Shown: positions 8,598 through 16,818 of the stretch, piece after piece
How the letters are laid out: each line of letters begins with the position of its first letter
Position numbering within the stretch: position 1 is the first letter of the stretch
DNA from: Mxb001 sp964537955
GTDB taxonomy: Bacteria; Actinomycetota; Actinomycetes; S36-B12
Length of the DNA: 64,000 bases
Assembly: GCA_964537955.1 (NCBI GenBank)
Contig: CAZICY010000001.1
Coordinates: forward strand, 61,415-125,414
Direction of reading: 5' to 3'
The notes under the pieces: generated by a model
Told to the model about the DNA's origin: nothing
The model's input: the letters and a program-made list of their open reading frames with translations, nothing else
Database searches by the model: none
Made by a program: the position numbers and the translations under genes

Positions 8598-10178
8598 GTG
8601 GCAACGCCGACAGCTCCCGTCGCGGAGCTTCCCCCGCGCGGCAAGGCCCCGGACGTGGCGGCAGCGGCAGCGGACCTCTTTCCGCCCTTCCCCTCCCACG
8701 GCTGGCGCGGCTGGGTAGGCCCCCTGTTCGCGATGGTGGTCGGCGGCCTGCTGCGATTCGTCCACCTCGGCAGACCGGACGCCTTCGCCTTCGACGAGGT
8801 CTACTACGCCAAGGACGCGCTCGCACTGCTGCGCTACGGCCATGAGCAGCAGTTCGACGACAGCGCCAACGAGCTGATCCTCGCGTCGGATGGCAACTGG
8901 CGCACCATCGACGTCTTCAAGGACGACCCCGCCTTCGTCGTGCACCCTCCCTTCGGCAAGTGGGTGATCGCCGGCGGAGAGTGGCTCTTCGGCGTCACGC
9001 CCTTCGGCTGGCGATTCGCCGTGGCCGTTCTCGGGACCCTGTCGATCCTCATGGCCGCGCGCATCGCGCGCAGGCTCACGCGATCGGATCTCGTCGGCAC
9101 GGTGACGGGCGTACTCGTCGCCCTCGACGGCATGCACCTGGTGACCAGCCGGACAGCCGTGCTCGACATGGTGCTCTCCTTCACCGTGCTCGCGGCATTC
9201 GGCTGCCTCCTGCTGGACCGAGACCAGGTGCGCCATCGCCTGATGACGCACCCGCCGGGCCCGACCGGACCCTGGGGGCCGCGCCTGGGACCACGGCCAT
9301 GGCGCTGGGCGGCGGGACTGGCGCTCGGACTCGCATGCGCGGTGAAGTGGTCGGGGCTGTGGTACCTCGCCGCCTTCGGCCTGCTCACCGTCATCTGGGA
9401 CATATCCCTGCGCCGCCGGCTCGGGGTGCCGCAGCCATGGACCGTGACACTGCTGCGCAGCGCCCCCATCGCCTTCGTCGCCATGGTGGGCACGGCCGCG
9501 GTCACCTACGTCGTGACGTGGTCGGGCTGGCTGCTCACGGACGGCGGCTGGGGTCGCCAGTGGGCTGACGGCACCGCGTCGGTCATCCCCGCCGGGCTGC
9601 GGTCGCTGTGGCACTACCACGCGGAGGCGTGGCAGTTCCATGTCGGACTGACCGGCGACCACTCCTACCAGTCGAATCCGCTGAGCTGGTTCGTCCAGAC
9701 CCGGCCCACCTCCTTCTACTGGGCCAGCCTGGAGAACGGCGAGTCCGGCTGCACCGCCGACTCGTGCGCGGCCGAGGTGCTCGCGCTGGGCAACCCGATC
9801 ATCTGGTGGATCGGCTCCATCGCGCTGCTCTACCTGGTCTGGCGCTGGATCACCCGGCGCGACTGGAGGGCGGGAGCGGTCCTGCTCGCCGTTCTCGCCG
9901 GATGGGTGCCGTGGCTGCTCTACCTCGACCGCACGATCTTCGTCTTCTACTCCGTCGTCTTCCTGCCCTACCTCGCGATGGCACTGGCCATGATGATCGG
10001 GGCTCTCGTGGGTCCGCCCGGCGCTGATCGCGAGCGCCGGCGCACGGGCACCTGGGTCGCCGCGGGAATCCTTGTGCTCGTGGTGGTCGCGGCCTGGTGG
10101 TTCTATCCCATCTGGACCGGCGAGGTCATTCCCTACACCCAGTGGACCTGGCGCATGTGGATGCCCACCTGGGTCTGA
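8598..10178 (+). CDS. pmt: Polyprenyl-phosphate-mannose protein mannosyltransferase (Pmt)
   Basis: This GT-C membrane enzyme transfers mannose from polyprenyl-phosphate-mannose to Ser/Thr of proteins during Sec export. The 526-residue product has about ten hydrophobic segments. The first extracytoplasmic loop carries the acidic motif FAFDEVYYAKDA typical of PMT catalysis, with HPPFGKW following it. The start is GTG, 56 bp from the divergent rsmI start. Position and family point to the actinobacterial protein O-mannosylation system; its targets here are unknown. Confidence 0.93.
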   Translation: MATPTAPVAELPPRGKAPDVAAAAADLFPPFPSHGWRGWVGPLFAMVVGGLLRFVHLGRPDAFAFDEVYYAKDALALLRYGHEQQFDDSANELILASDGNWRTIDVFKDDPAFVVHPPFGKWVIAGGEWLFGVTPFGWRFAVAVLGTLSILMAARIARRLTRSDLVGTVTGVLVALDGMHLVTSRTAVLDMVLSFTVLAAFGCLLLDRDQVRHRLMTHPPGPTGPWGPRLGPRPWRWAAGLALGLACAVKWSGLWYLAAFGLLTVIWDISLRRRLGVPQPWTVTLLRSAPIAFVAMVGTAAVTYVVTWSGWLLTDGGWGRQWADGTASVIPAGLRSLWHYHAEAWQFHVGLTGDHSYQSNPLSWFVQTRPTSFYWASLENGESGCTADSCAAEVLALGNPIIWWIGSIALLYLVWRWITRRDWRAGAVLLAVLAGWVPWLLYLDRTIFVFYSVVFLPYLAMALAMMIGALVGPPGADRERRRTGTWVAAGILVLVVVAAWWFYPIWTGEVIPYTQWTWRMWMPTWV

Positions 10179-10182
10179 CGCG

Positions 10183-10680
10183 TCAGCGGTCCGGGCACCA
10201 GTCGCCGGCATCCTCCGGCATCAGGCAGGCGCCGTAGGTCACCACGGTCTTGCCGATGGTCACCGTCGTGCCGTCGGGCAGGAGCACATCACTGCGTGGC
10301 ATGGTGAGCCGGACCCGGGTGGCCGACATCTCGGCGAGCAGCGAGCCGGGGATGGTCACGACCGTCCGGTAGGGGTAGGGGTCCGAGCAGCCCTTGCCCC
10401 CGCGCACCTTGACGGTGAGCTCGGGATTGCGCACCCAGCCCGCCTCGGTCTTCTGCCGCACGTAGGTGCGCGACGGAGGCGGGTACTTCCAGCACTCGAC
10501 GATCTCGAGGACCTCGACCGCCGCGGCGGGGTCCTCGCAGGTGTACGTCTCGGAGTACTCGGGATCGATCCAGTGGCACGCGGCGACCAGGCCCTCCGCG
10601 CGAGCAGGCACGGCGGTGAGGACCGCGCCCGCCACGAGGGCGAGCGCGACCGATGTCGCCACGCGTGACCTGCTGGACAT
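10183..10680 (-). CDS. Secreted protein of unknown function
   Basis: I do not recognise a family. The start ATG at 10680 is preceded by GGGAGG. The first 27 or so residues form a classical signal peptide (basic start, hydrophobic core, then VPARAEG as a likely signal peptidase I site). The mature part, about 138 residues, contains several cysteines (ACHW, YTCED, VECWKY, KGCSD, GACLM, DWCPD), which suggests disulfide bonds outside the cell. It is convergent with pmt, whose end is 4 bp away, so mannosylation of this product is conceivable but unsupported. Confidence 0.7.
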   Translation of the reverse strand: MSSRSRVATSVALALVAGAVLTAVPARAEGLVAACHWIDPEYSETYTCEDPAAAVEVLEIVECWKYPPPSRTYVRQKTEAGWVRNPELTVKVRGGKGCSDPYPYRTVVTIPGSLLAEMSATRVRLTMPRSDVLLPDGTTVTIGKTVVTYGACLMPEDAGDWCPDR

Positions 10681-10799
10681 GCTGCCTCCCTGGGGGCACA
10701 CGCTACGGCGGGACGAGCCCGGAGTCGCGGTGATGCGCGCGGCGAGCCAGGGGGCGCCGGGGAAATTCCCAGGATGCCCGTTCCGGGCCTCCTGAGGCG

Positions 10800-10873
10800 T
10801 GGAGCTGAGGGGATTTGAACCCCTGACCCCCTCGATGCGAACGAGGTGCGCTACCGGACTGCGCTACAGCCCC
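10800..10873 (-). tRNA. tRNA-Ala (anticodon CGC)
   Basis: Read on the minus strand, the acceptor arms GGGGCTG and CAGCTCC pair, with the G3-U70 wobble that defines alanine tRNA. The anticodon stem CCTCG/CGAGG encloses TTCGCAT, so the anticodon is CGC. The T arm is AGGGG TTCAAAT CCCCT. The discriminator is A and no CCA is encoded. Confidence 0.96.
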
Positions 10874-10943
10874 GGGGGGCCGAAGCCCCGTCGGCCGAGG
10901 TCGCCCTCGGACAGGCCGTGACACTACACCAGCGGGCAGCGCA

Positions 10944-11444
10944 TCAGGCCGTCTGGTCGAAGACCTCGTCCCACGCGGGCACCGACGGCCGTGCATCTGA
11001 CACGCGTGGAGTGACGGCAGCAGGTGCAGCCGCTGGCCTCGGGTTGGACCGTGCCACGCGGTCAGCGCGACGCTCCCGTCGAATCTCGAGTGCTCGCTCG
11101 GCGGCGAGGCGCGAGGCGCGACGCTCGGCGATGAAGGCCACAGGGAGGAACGTGAGGAGGGGCAGCCACAGCAGCGCGGACACGACACCGGGCAGCAGCC
11201 CCGCAACCCAGGCCGCGGTGCCCAGCGCACCGAGCGTCGCGGCAGCCGCCACGATCACCCTGCGGCGTCGAGCGGCCATGCCCTGGGCGCCCTCGGCATC
11301 GTCGGCAATGCGCGCGAGGGTCCCCATGGCGACACGATGGCGCTCGATGCGCCGTGCCTGGTCATCGTCATGGCGACGCAGCCACATGGGGATGAGTACG
11401 GCGGCCCACAAGGCGACGATCGCCACATAGATCAGACCCGTCAC
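10944..11444 (-). CDS. sepX: SepX/GlpR-like divisome membrane protein
   Basis: The product is 166 residues. It starts with a membrane segment (LIYVAIVALWAAVLIP) followed at once by WLRRHD, the typical opening of the actinobacterial SepX/GlpR family. Two further hydrophobic stretches lie at about residues 63-105, with charged cytoplasmic parts between and after. SepX stabilises FtsZ rings in Streptomyces, and GlpR is the membrane receptor of the gephyrin-like Glp in Corynebacterium. A glp/moeA gene lies about 1.1 kb upstream on the same strand, which supports the call. This copy is shorter than many family members. Confidence 0.72.
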   Translation of the reverse strand: MTGLIYVAIVALWAAVLIPMWLRRHDDDQARRIERHRVAMGTLARIADDAEGAQGMAARRRRVIVAAAATLGALGTAAWVAGLLPGVVSALLWLPLLTFLPVAFIAERRASRLAAERALEIRRERRADRVARSNPRPAAAPAAVTPRVSDARPSVPAWDEVFDQTA

Positions 11445-11513
11445 ATCAATGAACGTTAGGTGGACCAGCCCTTGGAATGGGGGACCTGAGCGCCGGAGTC
11501 GCCTCGTGTCGCG

Positions 11514-12122
11514 CTAGCCGCCGGGACTCACGCGGGAGGACAGCCATCGGGCGAGAAGGCCTTCGGGAACGTCCTCGGCGCACAGCGCGAAGGTGAGGTG
11601 GTCCCGCCAGTCGCCGTCGATGTGGAGGTAGCGCTCGCGCAGGCCCTCCTCGCGGAAGCCCAGCTTCGCAACGACGCGCAGCGAGGCGGCGTTCTCCGGG
11701 CGGATGTTGATCTCGACGCGGTGCAGGCCCACCTCGCGGAAGCAGTGATCAGTGACGAGGGCGACGGCGGTCGGCATGATCCCGCGTCCGGCGACGCGCT
11801 GGTCGATCCAGTAGCCGACGTAGGCGCTGAGCAGGGATCCGCGAGCGATACCCCCGACGGTCACCTGCCCGGCAAAGGATCCGTCCACGACCAGGGCGAA
11901 GGGCAGGCTGCGTCCCTCGCGCGCCTCGGCCCTGAGCCGGCGCACCATCGAGCCGTAGGTCGTCGGCGCATCGTGCTCGGCGAGGGGAAGTGTCGCCTCC
12001 CAGGGACGCAGCCAGCGCGCGTTGCGCGTGCGCACCTCGCGCCAGGCGGTCGCGTCGCGCAGCCGCAGGGGCCGCAGTTCGATGCGTCCCTCGCGCAGCC
12101 GGGCGGGCCATCCCGGTGTCAT
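11514..12122 (-). CDS. GNAT acetyltransferase, RimJ/RimL type
   Basis: A 202-residue GCN5-related N-acetyltransferase. The acetyl-CoA region includes RVAGRGIMPTAVALV, and the C-terminal family motif is ENAASLRVVAKLGFREEG. Proteins of this subgroup acetylate N-terminal alpha-amino groups of ribosomal or other proteins; the substrate here is unknown. The start overlaps the moaC stop, so it is part of the moaC-glp operon, matching the M. tuberculosis order moeA1-rimJ (Rv0994-Rv0995). Confidence 0.88.
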   Translation of the reverse strand: MTPGWPARLREGRIELRPLRLRDATAWREVRTRNARWLRPWEATLPLAEHDAPTTYGSMVRRLRAEAREGRSLPFALVVDGSFAGQVTVGGIARGSLLSAYVGYWIDQRVAGRGIMPTAVALVTDHCFREVGLHRVEINIRPENAASLRVVAKLGFREEGLRERYLHIDGDWRDHLTFALCAEDVPEGLLARWLSSRVSPGG

Positions 12123-12595
12123 GCCGGGCGCACCCAGTGACCGCGCTTGCCGCCCGTCTTCTCGTCCAGCCGAATGTCGGTGATGAGCGCCGCGGGGTCG
12201 ACGGCCTTGACCATGTCCACCAGGGCCAGGGCTGCTACCGACACGCAGGTCAGCGCCTCCATCTCGACGCCGGTGCGGTCCGCGGTGCGCACGGTCGCCA
12301 CGATGCTCACGGCGCTGTCCTGGACCTGCAGCTCGACGTCCACGCCGTGGATGGCGAGCGGGTGGCACAGCGGCACGAGGTCGGGTGTCCGCTTCGCCGC
12401 CTGGATGCCTGCGATGCGCGCCACGGCGAGGGCATCGCCCTTGGGCACTCCCTGCCCGCGCAGGAGCGCGATGACCTCCGGGGACACCCGCACGCTCCCC
12501 GAGGCGGTCGCGGTGCGCACGGTGACCTCCTTGCCGCTCACATCGACCATGCGCGCGGCACCGCGGTCGTCCAGGTGCGTGAACTCGTCGGCCAT
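12119..12595 (-). CDS. moaC: Cyclic pyranopterin monophosphate synthase
   Basis: MoaC, together with MoaA, converts GTP to cyclic pyranopterin monophosphate, the first step of molybdenum cofactor synthesis. The family motifs LVPLCHPL and VEMEALTCVSVAALALVDM are present, and the length of 158 residues is standard. Start and stop overlap the neighbours glp and the GNAT gene by 3-4 bp. MoaA is not in the window. Confidence 0.96.
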   Translation of the reverse strand: MADEFTHLDDRGAARMVDVSGKEVTVRTATASGSVRVSPEVIALLRGQGVPKGDALAVARIAGIQAAKRTPDLVPLCHPLAIHGVDVELQVQDSAVSIVATVRTADRTGVEMEALTCVSVAALALVDMVKAVDPAALITDIRLDEKTGGKRGHWVRPA

Positions 12596-13809
12596 CAGGA
12601 GCCTCCCCTGAGGTCCATGACGACGAGTTCGTCGCTCTCGGCGACGCGACCCACCTGCTCCGGGATGACGGCCAGCCCGTCCGCGCGCGCGAGGCCCCCG
12701 ATGATGTGCGACCCCTGGCCCCCTTCGGGCTCGGCCATGATGAGGCCGTCCCGGGCGTAGAGCCGCACGCGCGCGAACTGCGTCTTGCCCACGGGCGAGG
12801 TGAACTCGCGCGCGCAGATGGCATGCAGTCGGGGCCTGTCCAGCTGCGCATGGCCGAGCATCCTGCGGATGAGGGGGCGGACGAAGACCTCGAAGGAGAC
12901 GAACGAGCTCACCGGGTTGCCCGGGAGGGTGACGATGGGGGTGGAGCCGATGTGGCCTGAGCCCTGCGGCATCCCCGGCTGCATGGCGACCTTGACGAAC
13001 TCGACCCCGCCCAGGCGCGTGAGCACGGCCTTGACCGTGTCGTATGCGCCCATGCTCACCCCTCCCGACGTGAGGATGAGGTCGCTGCGCTCGGCCTCCT
13101 GCGCCAGGACGCGCTCGAGCTCGTCCTCATCGTCGCGCACAGGCCCGATGCGCACGGCCTCGGCGCCGGCCTCGCGGACGGCGGCGGTGAGCATGTAGCT
13201 GTTGGAGTCCACGATCTGGCCGACACCGGGATCGACTCCGGGATCCACCAGCTCGTCGCCCGTGGAGATGACGCTCACGCGCGGACGCCGGTGGACGGGG
13301 ATGCCCGCGATGCCCACCGCGGCGAGCATGGCGATCACCCGGGAGTTGATGGGGGTGCCGGGCTCCAGCACGACCTCGCCAGCGGCGACATCCTCGCCGC
13401 GCAGCCGGATGTGGGCACCGAGGTCGGGGGTGCGCGTGATCGAGACCGTGTCGGTGGCCGCGTCGGTCCACTCCACGGGGACGACGGCGTCCGCCCCCTG
13501 CGGGACGGGGGCACCGGTCATGATGCGCACGGCCGTGCCCGGCTCGAGTCGCTCGGCCGCCACCTGGCCCGCCGCGATGTCACCGCGGACCGGGAGCGAC
13601 ACGGCGTGCTCGGGCGACGCCCCCGCGACGTCGGCGGCGCGCACGGCGTAGCCATCCATGGAGCTGTTGTCGAAGGACGGCAGCGGCCAGCTCGCCGTGA
13701 CGGCCTGTGCGAGCACGAGGTCATCAGCATCGAGGAGCGAGGCGGTCACGGCGGGGAGGGGGCGCGTGTCGCCGAGTACGACGCGCTGGTGCTCCGCCAC
13801 GGACCTCAC
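12595..13809 (-). CDS. glp: Gephyrin-like molybdopterin molybdotransferase (Glp/MoeA)
   Basis: The enzyme inserts molybdate into adenylyl-molybdopterin. In Corynebacterium the paralogue Glp also binds FtsZ and the membrane receptor GlpR. The product is 404 residues from GTG 13809, which sits 2 bp after galU. Conserved MoeA features include SSMDGYAV, a GEDV region, STGDELV and TSGGVSMG in the MogA-like domain. Presence of moaC favours a cofactor role; presence of sepX downstream favours a division role. Both may hold. Confidence 0.9.
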   Translation of the reverse strand: MRSVAEHQRVVLGDTRPLPAVTASLLDADDLVLAQAVTASWPLPSFDNSSMDGYAVRAADVAGASPEHAVSLPVRGDIAAGQVAAERLEPGTAVRIMTGAPVPQGADAVVPVEWTDAATDTVSITRTPDLGAHIRLRGEDVAAGEVVLEPGTPINSRVIAMLAAVGIAGIPVHRRPRVSVISTGDELVDPGVDPGVGQIVDSNSYMLTAAVREAGAEAVRIGPVRDDEDELERVLAQEAERSDLILTSGGVSMGAYDTVKAVLTRLGGVEFVKVAMQPGMPQGSGHIGSTPIVTLPGNPVSSFVSFEVFVRPLIRRMLGHAQLDRPRLHAICAREFTSPVGKTQFARVRLYARDGLIMAEPEGGQGSHIIGGLARADGLAVIPEQVGRVAESDELVVMDLRGGS

Positions 13810-13810
13810 G

Positions 13811-14686
13811 TCAGCCCTCCCCGTCCAGGGCTCGGGGCAGCCAGGCGCGCAGGGCCGGGCCGAGGTCGTCCCGCTCGAGCGCGAGGCGGATGACGGCCTG
13901 CAGGTAGGACAGCCGGTCGCCCGTGTCGTAGCGGCGCCCGGTGAAGAGCACACCGTGGACACGCCCCGCCAGCGCAAGCTCCCGCAGCGCATCGGTGAGC
14001 TGGATCTCCCCGCCGCGACCGGGTGGCGTGCGCGCGAGCACCGCGAAGACTTCCGGGTCGAGGATGTACCGGCCGATGACAGCGAGCGAGCTGGGAGCCG
14101 CGGCGGCGTCGGGCTTCTCCACGAGGTCGGTGACCTGGACCACGCCTGCCGCGTCGGTGGGCGCGACAGCCGCGCAGCCGTAGAGGGCGATCTGGTCGCG
14201 CGGAACCTCCATGAGACAGAGCACGGAGCCACCGAGGCGATCGCGCACGGCGATCATGTGCTCGAGCACGGGGTCGCGCGGGTCGATGAGGTCGTCACCC
14301 AGCAGCACTGCGAAGGGATGGTCCCCGACGTGGCGCTCGGCCATGAGCACGGCGTGGCCCAGCCCGAGGGCGTCGCCCTGCCGCACATAGTGGATGCGCG
14401 CCAGGTCATTGGATGCCGTGACGCTGTGCAGCCGCGCCGTGTCTCCCTTGGCCTCGAGCGCCGACTCGAGCTCGAGGTTGCGATCGAAGTGATCCTCCAG
14501 GGGACGCTTGCTCCGCCCCGTGACGAAGAGGATGTCGTCAAGGCCCGCGGCCACCGCCTCCTCGACGACGTACTGGATGGCGGGCTTGTCGACGACCGGG
14601 AGCATCTCCTTGGGCGTCGCCTTGGTCGCCGGGAGGAATCGCGTGCCGAGGCCGGCCGCGGGGATGACCGCCGTCGTCACGCGCAT
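13811..14686 (-). CDS. galU: UTP--glucose-1-phosphate uridylyltransferase
   Basis: GalU makes UDP-glucose for glycolipids, trehalose and wall polymers. The N-terminal nucleotide-binding signature IPAAGLGTRFLPATKATPKE (residues 8-27) and the VDKPAIQYVVEEA region are diagnostic. The product is 291 residues with an ATG start. It is divergent from the cyclo-ligase gene by 25 bp and runs into glp, the M. tuberculosis order. Confidence 0.96.
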   Translation of the reverse strand: MRVTTAVIPAAGLGTRFLPATKATPKEMLPVVDKPAIQYVVEEAVAAGLDDILFVTGRSKRPLEDHFDRNLELESALEAKGDTARLHSVTASNDLARIHYVRQGDALGLGHAVLMAERHVGDHPFAVLLGDDLIDPRDPVLEHMIAVRDRLGGSVLCLMEVPRDQIALYGCAAVAPTDAAGVVQVTDLVEKPDAAAAPSSLAVIGRYILDPEVFAVLARTPPGRGGEIQLTDALRELALAGRVHGVLFTGRRYDTGDRLSYLQAVIRLALERDDLGPALRAWLPRALDGEG

Positions 14687-14711
14687 GGGGACACCCTAGG
14701 AGAATGCCCGG

Positions 14712-15287
14712 GTGGGCACCCAGGACACCGAGCTATCGGCCGCCAAGCAGGCCGCGAGGGCCGAGGCACGGCAGCGCCGGCGCTCCGCTGGCCGCCCCGA
14801 CGCCAAGGCCCTGGCGGATCAGGCCCTTGCCCTGGTCGAGCAGACCGCGGGACCCCGCCGCGTCACCTGCTACGCGTCGTACGGCACCGAGCCGGACACA
14901 TGCGCGCTGCGCGAGCGCCTGGCGTCGGCAGGATTCGAGGTGCTCCTGCCGCGGGTGCGCGGCGAGGACCTCGAGTGGGTCGTGGACGACGGCAACGCGG
15001 TCGTGTCCTCCATGGGAATCGACGAGCCCGTGGGCCCGGCGGTCGATCTGCTCCCCGCGCGCGTGATGCTCGTGCCCGCGTTGGCCGTGACGCCGGACGG
15101 TGATCGACTCGGCAAGGGCGGTGGCTTCTACGACCGCGTCCTCTCCCGCCTGAGCGGCACATCCCCGCTCATTGCGGCTGTCGTGGCCGACGCGGATGTG
15201 GTGGCACACGTGCCGGTCGATTCCCACGACCAGCGGGTGCATGCGATCGTGACGCCGACGCGCGTGATCCGCTGCGCTCCGCGCTAG
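14712..15287 (+). CDS. 5-formyltetrahydrofolate cyclo-ligase
   Basis: MTHFS converts 5-formyl-THF to methenyl-THF using ATP, rescuing folate from an inert form. The C-terminal motif RLGKGGGFYDR is the family signature, and basic residues near the N terminus fit ATP binding. The product is 191 residues from a GTG start. It ends in a CTAG sequence shared tail-to-tail with the first fluoride channel gene. It may also support the folate-dependent C1 traffic inferred at the right end of the window, but there is no direct link. Confidence 0.93.
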   Translation: MGTQDTELSAAKQAARAEARQRRRSAGRPDAKALADQALALVEQTAGPRRVTCYASYGTEPDTCALRERLASAGFEVLLPRVRGEDLEWVVDDGNAVVSSMGIDEPVGPAVDLLPARVMLVPALAVTPDGDRLGKGGGFYDRVLSRLSGTSPLIAAVVADADVVAHVPVDSHDQRVHAIVTPTRVIRCAPR

Positions 15288-15634
15288 GGCCCGAGCGTCC
15301 CCGCGAGCGCGAGCCCGGCGAGGAGCGCGATGATGCTGCCCGCCACGGACGCCACGACGTTGGCGGCCGATGCTGCGCGCCGGCCCTCGCGCGCGAGGAG
15401 CAACGTGTCGAGCGCGAAGGTCGAGAAGGTCGTGAGCGCACCGCAGAAGCCGACCCCAGCGAAGAGCCACAGGCTCGAATCGACGGAGGAGAGGAGGAGG
15501 CCGAGCACGAAGGAACCCGCGAGGTTGGCGATGAGGATCGATGAGGGGAATCGGCCGGAGACGAAGGCGACGAGCAGGTAGCGCACCCCTGCTCCGAGCG
15601 CGCCGCCGGCGGCGACGAGGAGGAACGCGCTCAC
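15284..15634 (-). CDS. crcB: Fluoride channel FluC/CrcB, subunit 1
   Basis: A 116-residue protein with four hydrophobic segments. It has the Fluc signatures GGALGAGVRYLL, NLAGSFVLGLL and GALTTFSTFALD, which contribute to the fluoride pore and the central Na+ site. The GTG start at 15634 overlaps the stop of the second fluC gene, so the two are translationally coupled. Tandem pairs usually form a heterodimeric fluoride exporter. Confidence 0.93.
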   Translation of the reverse strand: MSAFLLVAAGGALGAGVRYLLVAFVSGRFPSSILIANLAGSFVLGLLLSSVDSSLWLFAGVGFCGALTTFSTFALDTLLLAREGRRAASAANVVASVAGSIIALLAGLALAGTLGP

Positions 15635-16062
15635 GTGGACGCTCCGTCGCGCCGCAGCGCACGCCCCGCCGCGTAGCCGAGCCGCAGCGCGAGGAGTCCG
15701 CCGACGAGCATGGCGACGACGTACGCCGCGCCCACGGCCCAGGCACCCGAGTCGGCGAGCAGCACCGCATCGCCCGCGAACGCCGAAAACGTGGTGAAGC
15801 CGCCCAGGACGCCCAGGCCGAGGAACGAACGCCACAGCGGGTGCCGCGCGGGGTGCGCGAGCACGTAGGAGACGAGCAGGCCCATGAGCGCGCAGCCGAC
15901 CAGGTTGACGGCGAGAGTGGCCCAGGGCAGCGCAATCCCCGCGCCATCGGCGACGACCTCCACGGCGTAGCGCGCCATCGCGCCGATGGCGCCACCCGCG
16001 GCGGCGAGGAGGAGTGCAGTTGCGTCGCGCCGCGGATCCGGTCGGCCGCGCGCGAATGGCAT
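15631..16062 (-). CDS. crcB: Fluoride channel FluC/CrcB, subunit 2
   Basis: A 143-residue FluC protein with an extra hydrophilic N-terminal stretch of about 15 residues. Motifs are GGAIGAMARYAV, NLVGCALMGLL and GGFTTFSAFAGD. It precedes its partner with a 4-bp overlap, and its start lies just after the end of the ABC-2 permease gene. The two are about equally similar to the family, as expected for an obligate heterodimer. Confidence 0.93.
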   Translation of the reverse strand: MPFARGRPDPRRDATALLLAAAGGAIGAMARYAVEVVADGAGIALPWATLAVNLVGCALMGLLVSYVLAHPARHPLWRSFLGLGVLGGFTTFSAFAGDAVLLADSGAWAVGAAYVVAMLVGGLLALRLGYAAGRALRRDGAST

Positions 16063-16065
16063 GGC

Positions 16066-16818
16066 TCAGGCGTCGCGACGCTGGAAGATCACCAGCGCGG
16101 GGACCGCGAGCACGAGGAACCAGGCAAAGAACACCGCCAGGTGCCCCCACGCCTCGGCACCCTCGGCGTTGACCCCGGCGGTCGCCCCCGTGAAGGGCAG
16201 CACCCAGTCGATCCATGTCCAGCCGAGAACGAAGGCAACCGCGCCGATGATCGGCTCGACCAGGACCGCCAGGACGATGGGCAAGATGATGCCCAGCGGC
16301 TGGTTGCGGGTCAGGGCGGTGATGGCGAAGGCCATGAGCACGAAGATGAGGACGTAGATCACCCCGCGCAGTCCGGGCAGTCCGAGAGCCGTGTCCTCCC
16401 ACACGAAGCCCTCGCCGGACAGCGCCGAGCCCAGGGCCTCGCCGACCACCATGGCCGCGATCGCCAGGACGGCGGCGACGACCGTGACCGCGACGACCAT
16501 GACGGTCTTCGCGACGAAGACGGCGGTGCGGCGCGGGTAGATCGACAGCGTCGTGCGGATGAGCCCGTGGCGGTACTCCTGGCCGAAGGCCGCCGCCCCG
16601 ATGGTGCACAGGATCGCCGCGCACAGGGGCAGGAATGCGGCGAAGCCGCCGGGCCCGGCTCCGTCGGGCGGCCCTCCCGCATCGGGACCGGAGACGGCGA
16701 TGATCCAGGTCACGAACAGGGCGAGGCCGGCCGGCACGAGCGCGCCGAGCGCGATGAGGGCCCAGGTCGACTTCACCGTGCTGATGCGCACCCACTCGTA
16801 GCGCAGCTCGCCGGTCAT
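16066..16818 (-). CDS. ABC-2 type transporter permease
   Basis: A 250-residue membrane protein with about six hydrophobic segments and the FGQEYRHGLIRTTL motif typical of ABC-2 permeases. It overlaps the ATPase gene upstream by 4 bp (ATGA), so they form one exporter. Substrate is unknown; such pairs export antibiotics, lipids or polymers. Confidence 0.88.
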   Translation of the reverse strand: MTGELRYEWVRISTVKSTWALIALGALVPAGLALFVTWIIAVSGPDAGGPPDGAGPGGFAAFLPLCAAILCTIGAAAFGQEYRHGLIRTTLSIYPRRTAVFVAKTVMVVAVTVVAAVLAIAAMVVGEALGSALSGEGFVWEDTALGLPGLRGVIYVLIFVLMAFAITALTRNQPLGIILPIVLAVLVEPIIGAVAFVLGWTWIDWVLPFTGATAGVNAEGAEAWGHLAVFFAWFLVLAVPALVIFQRRDA

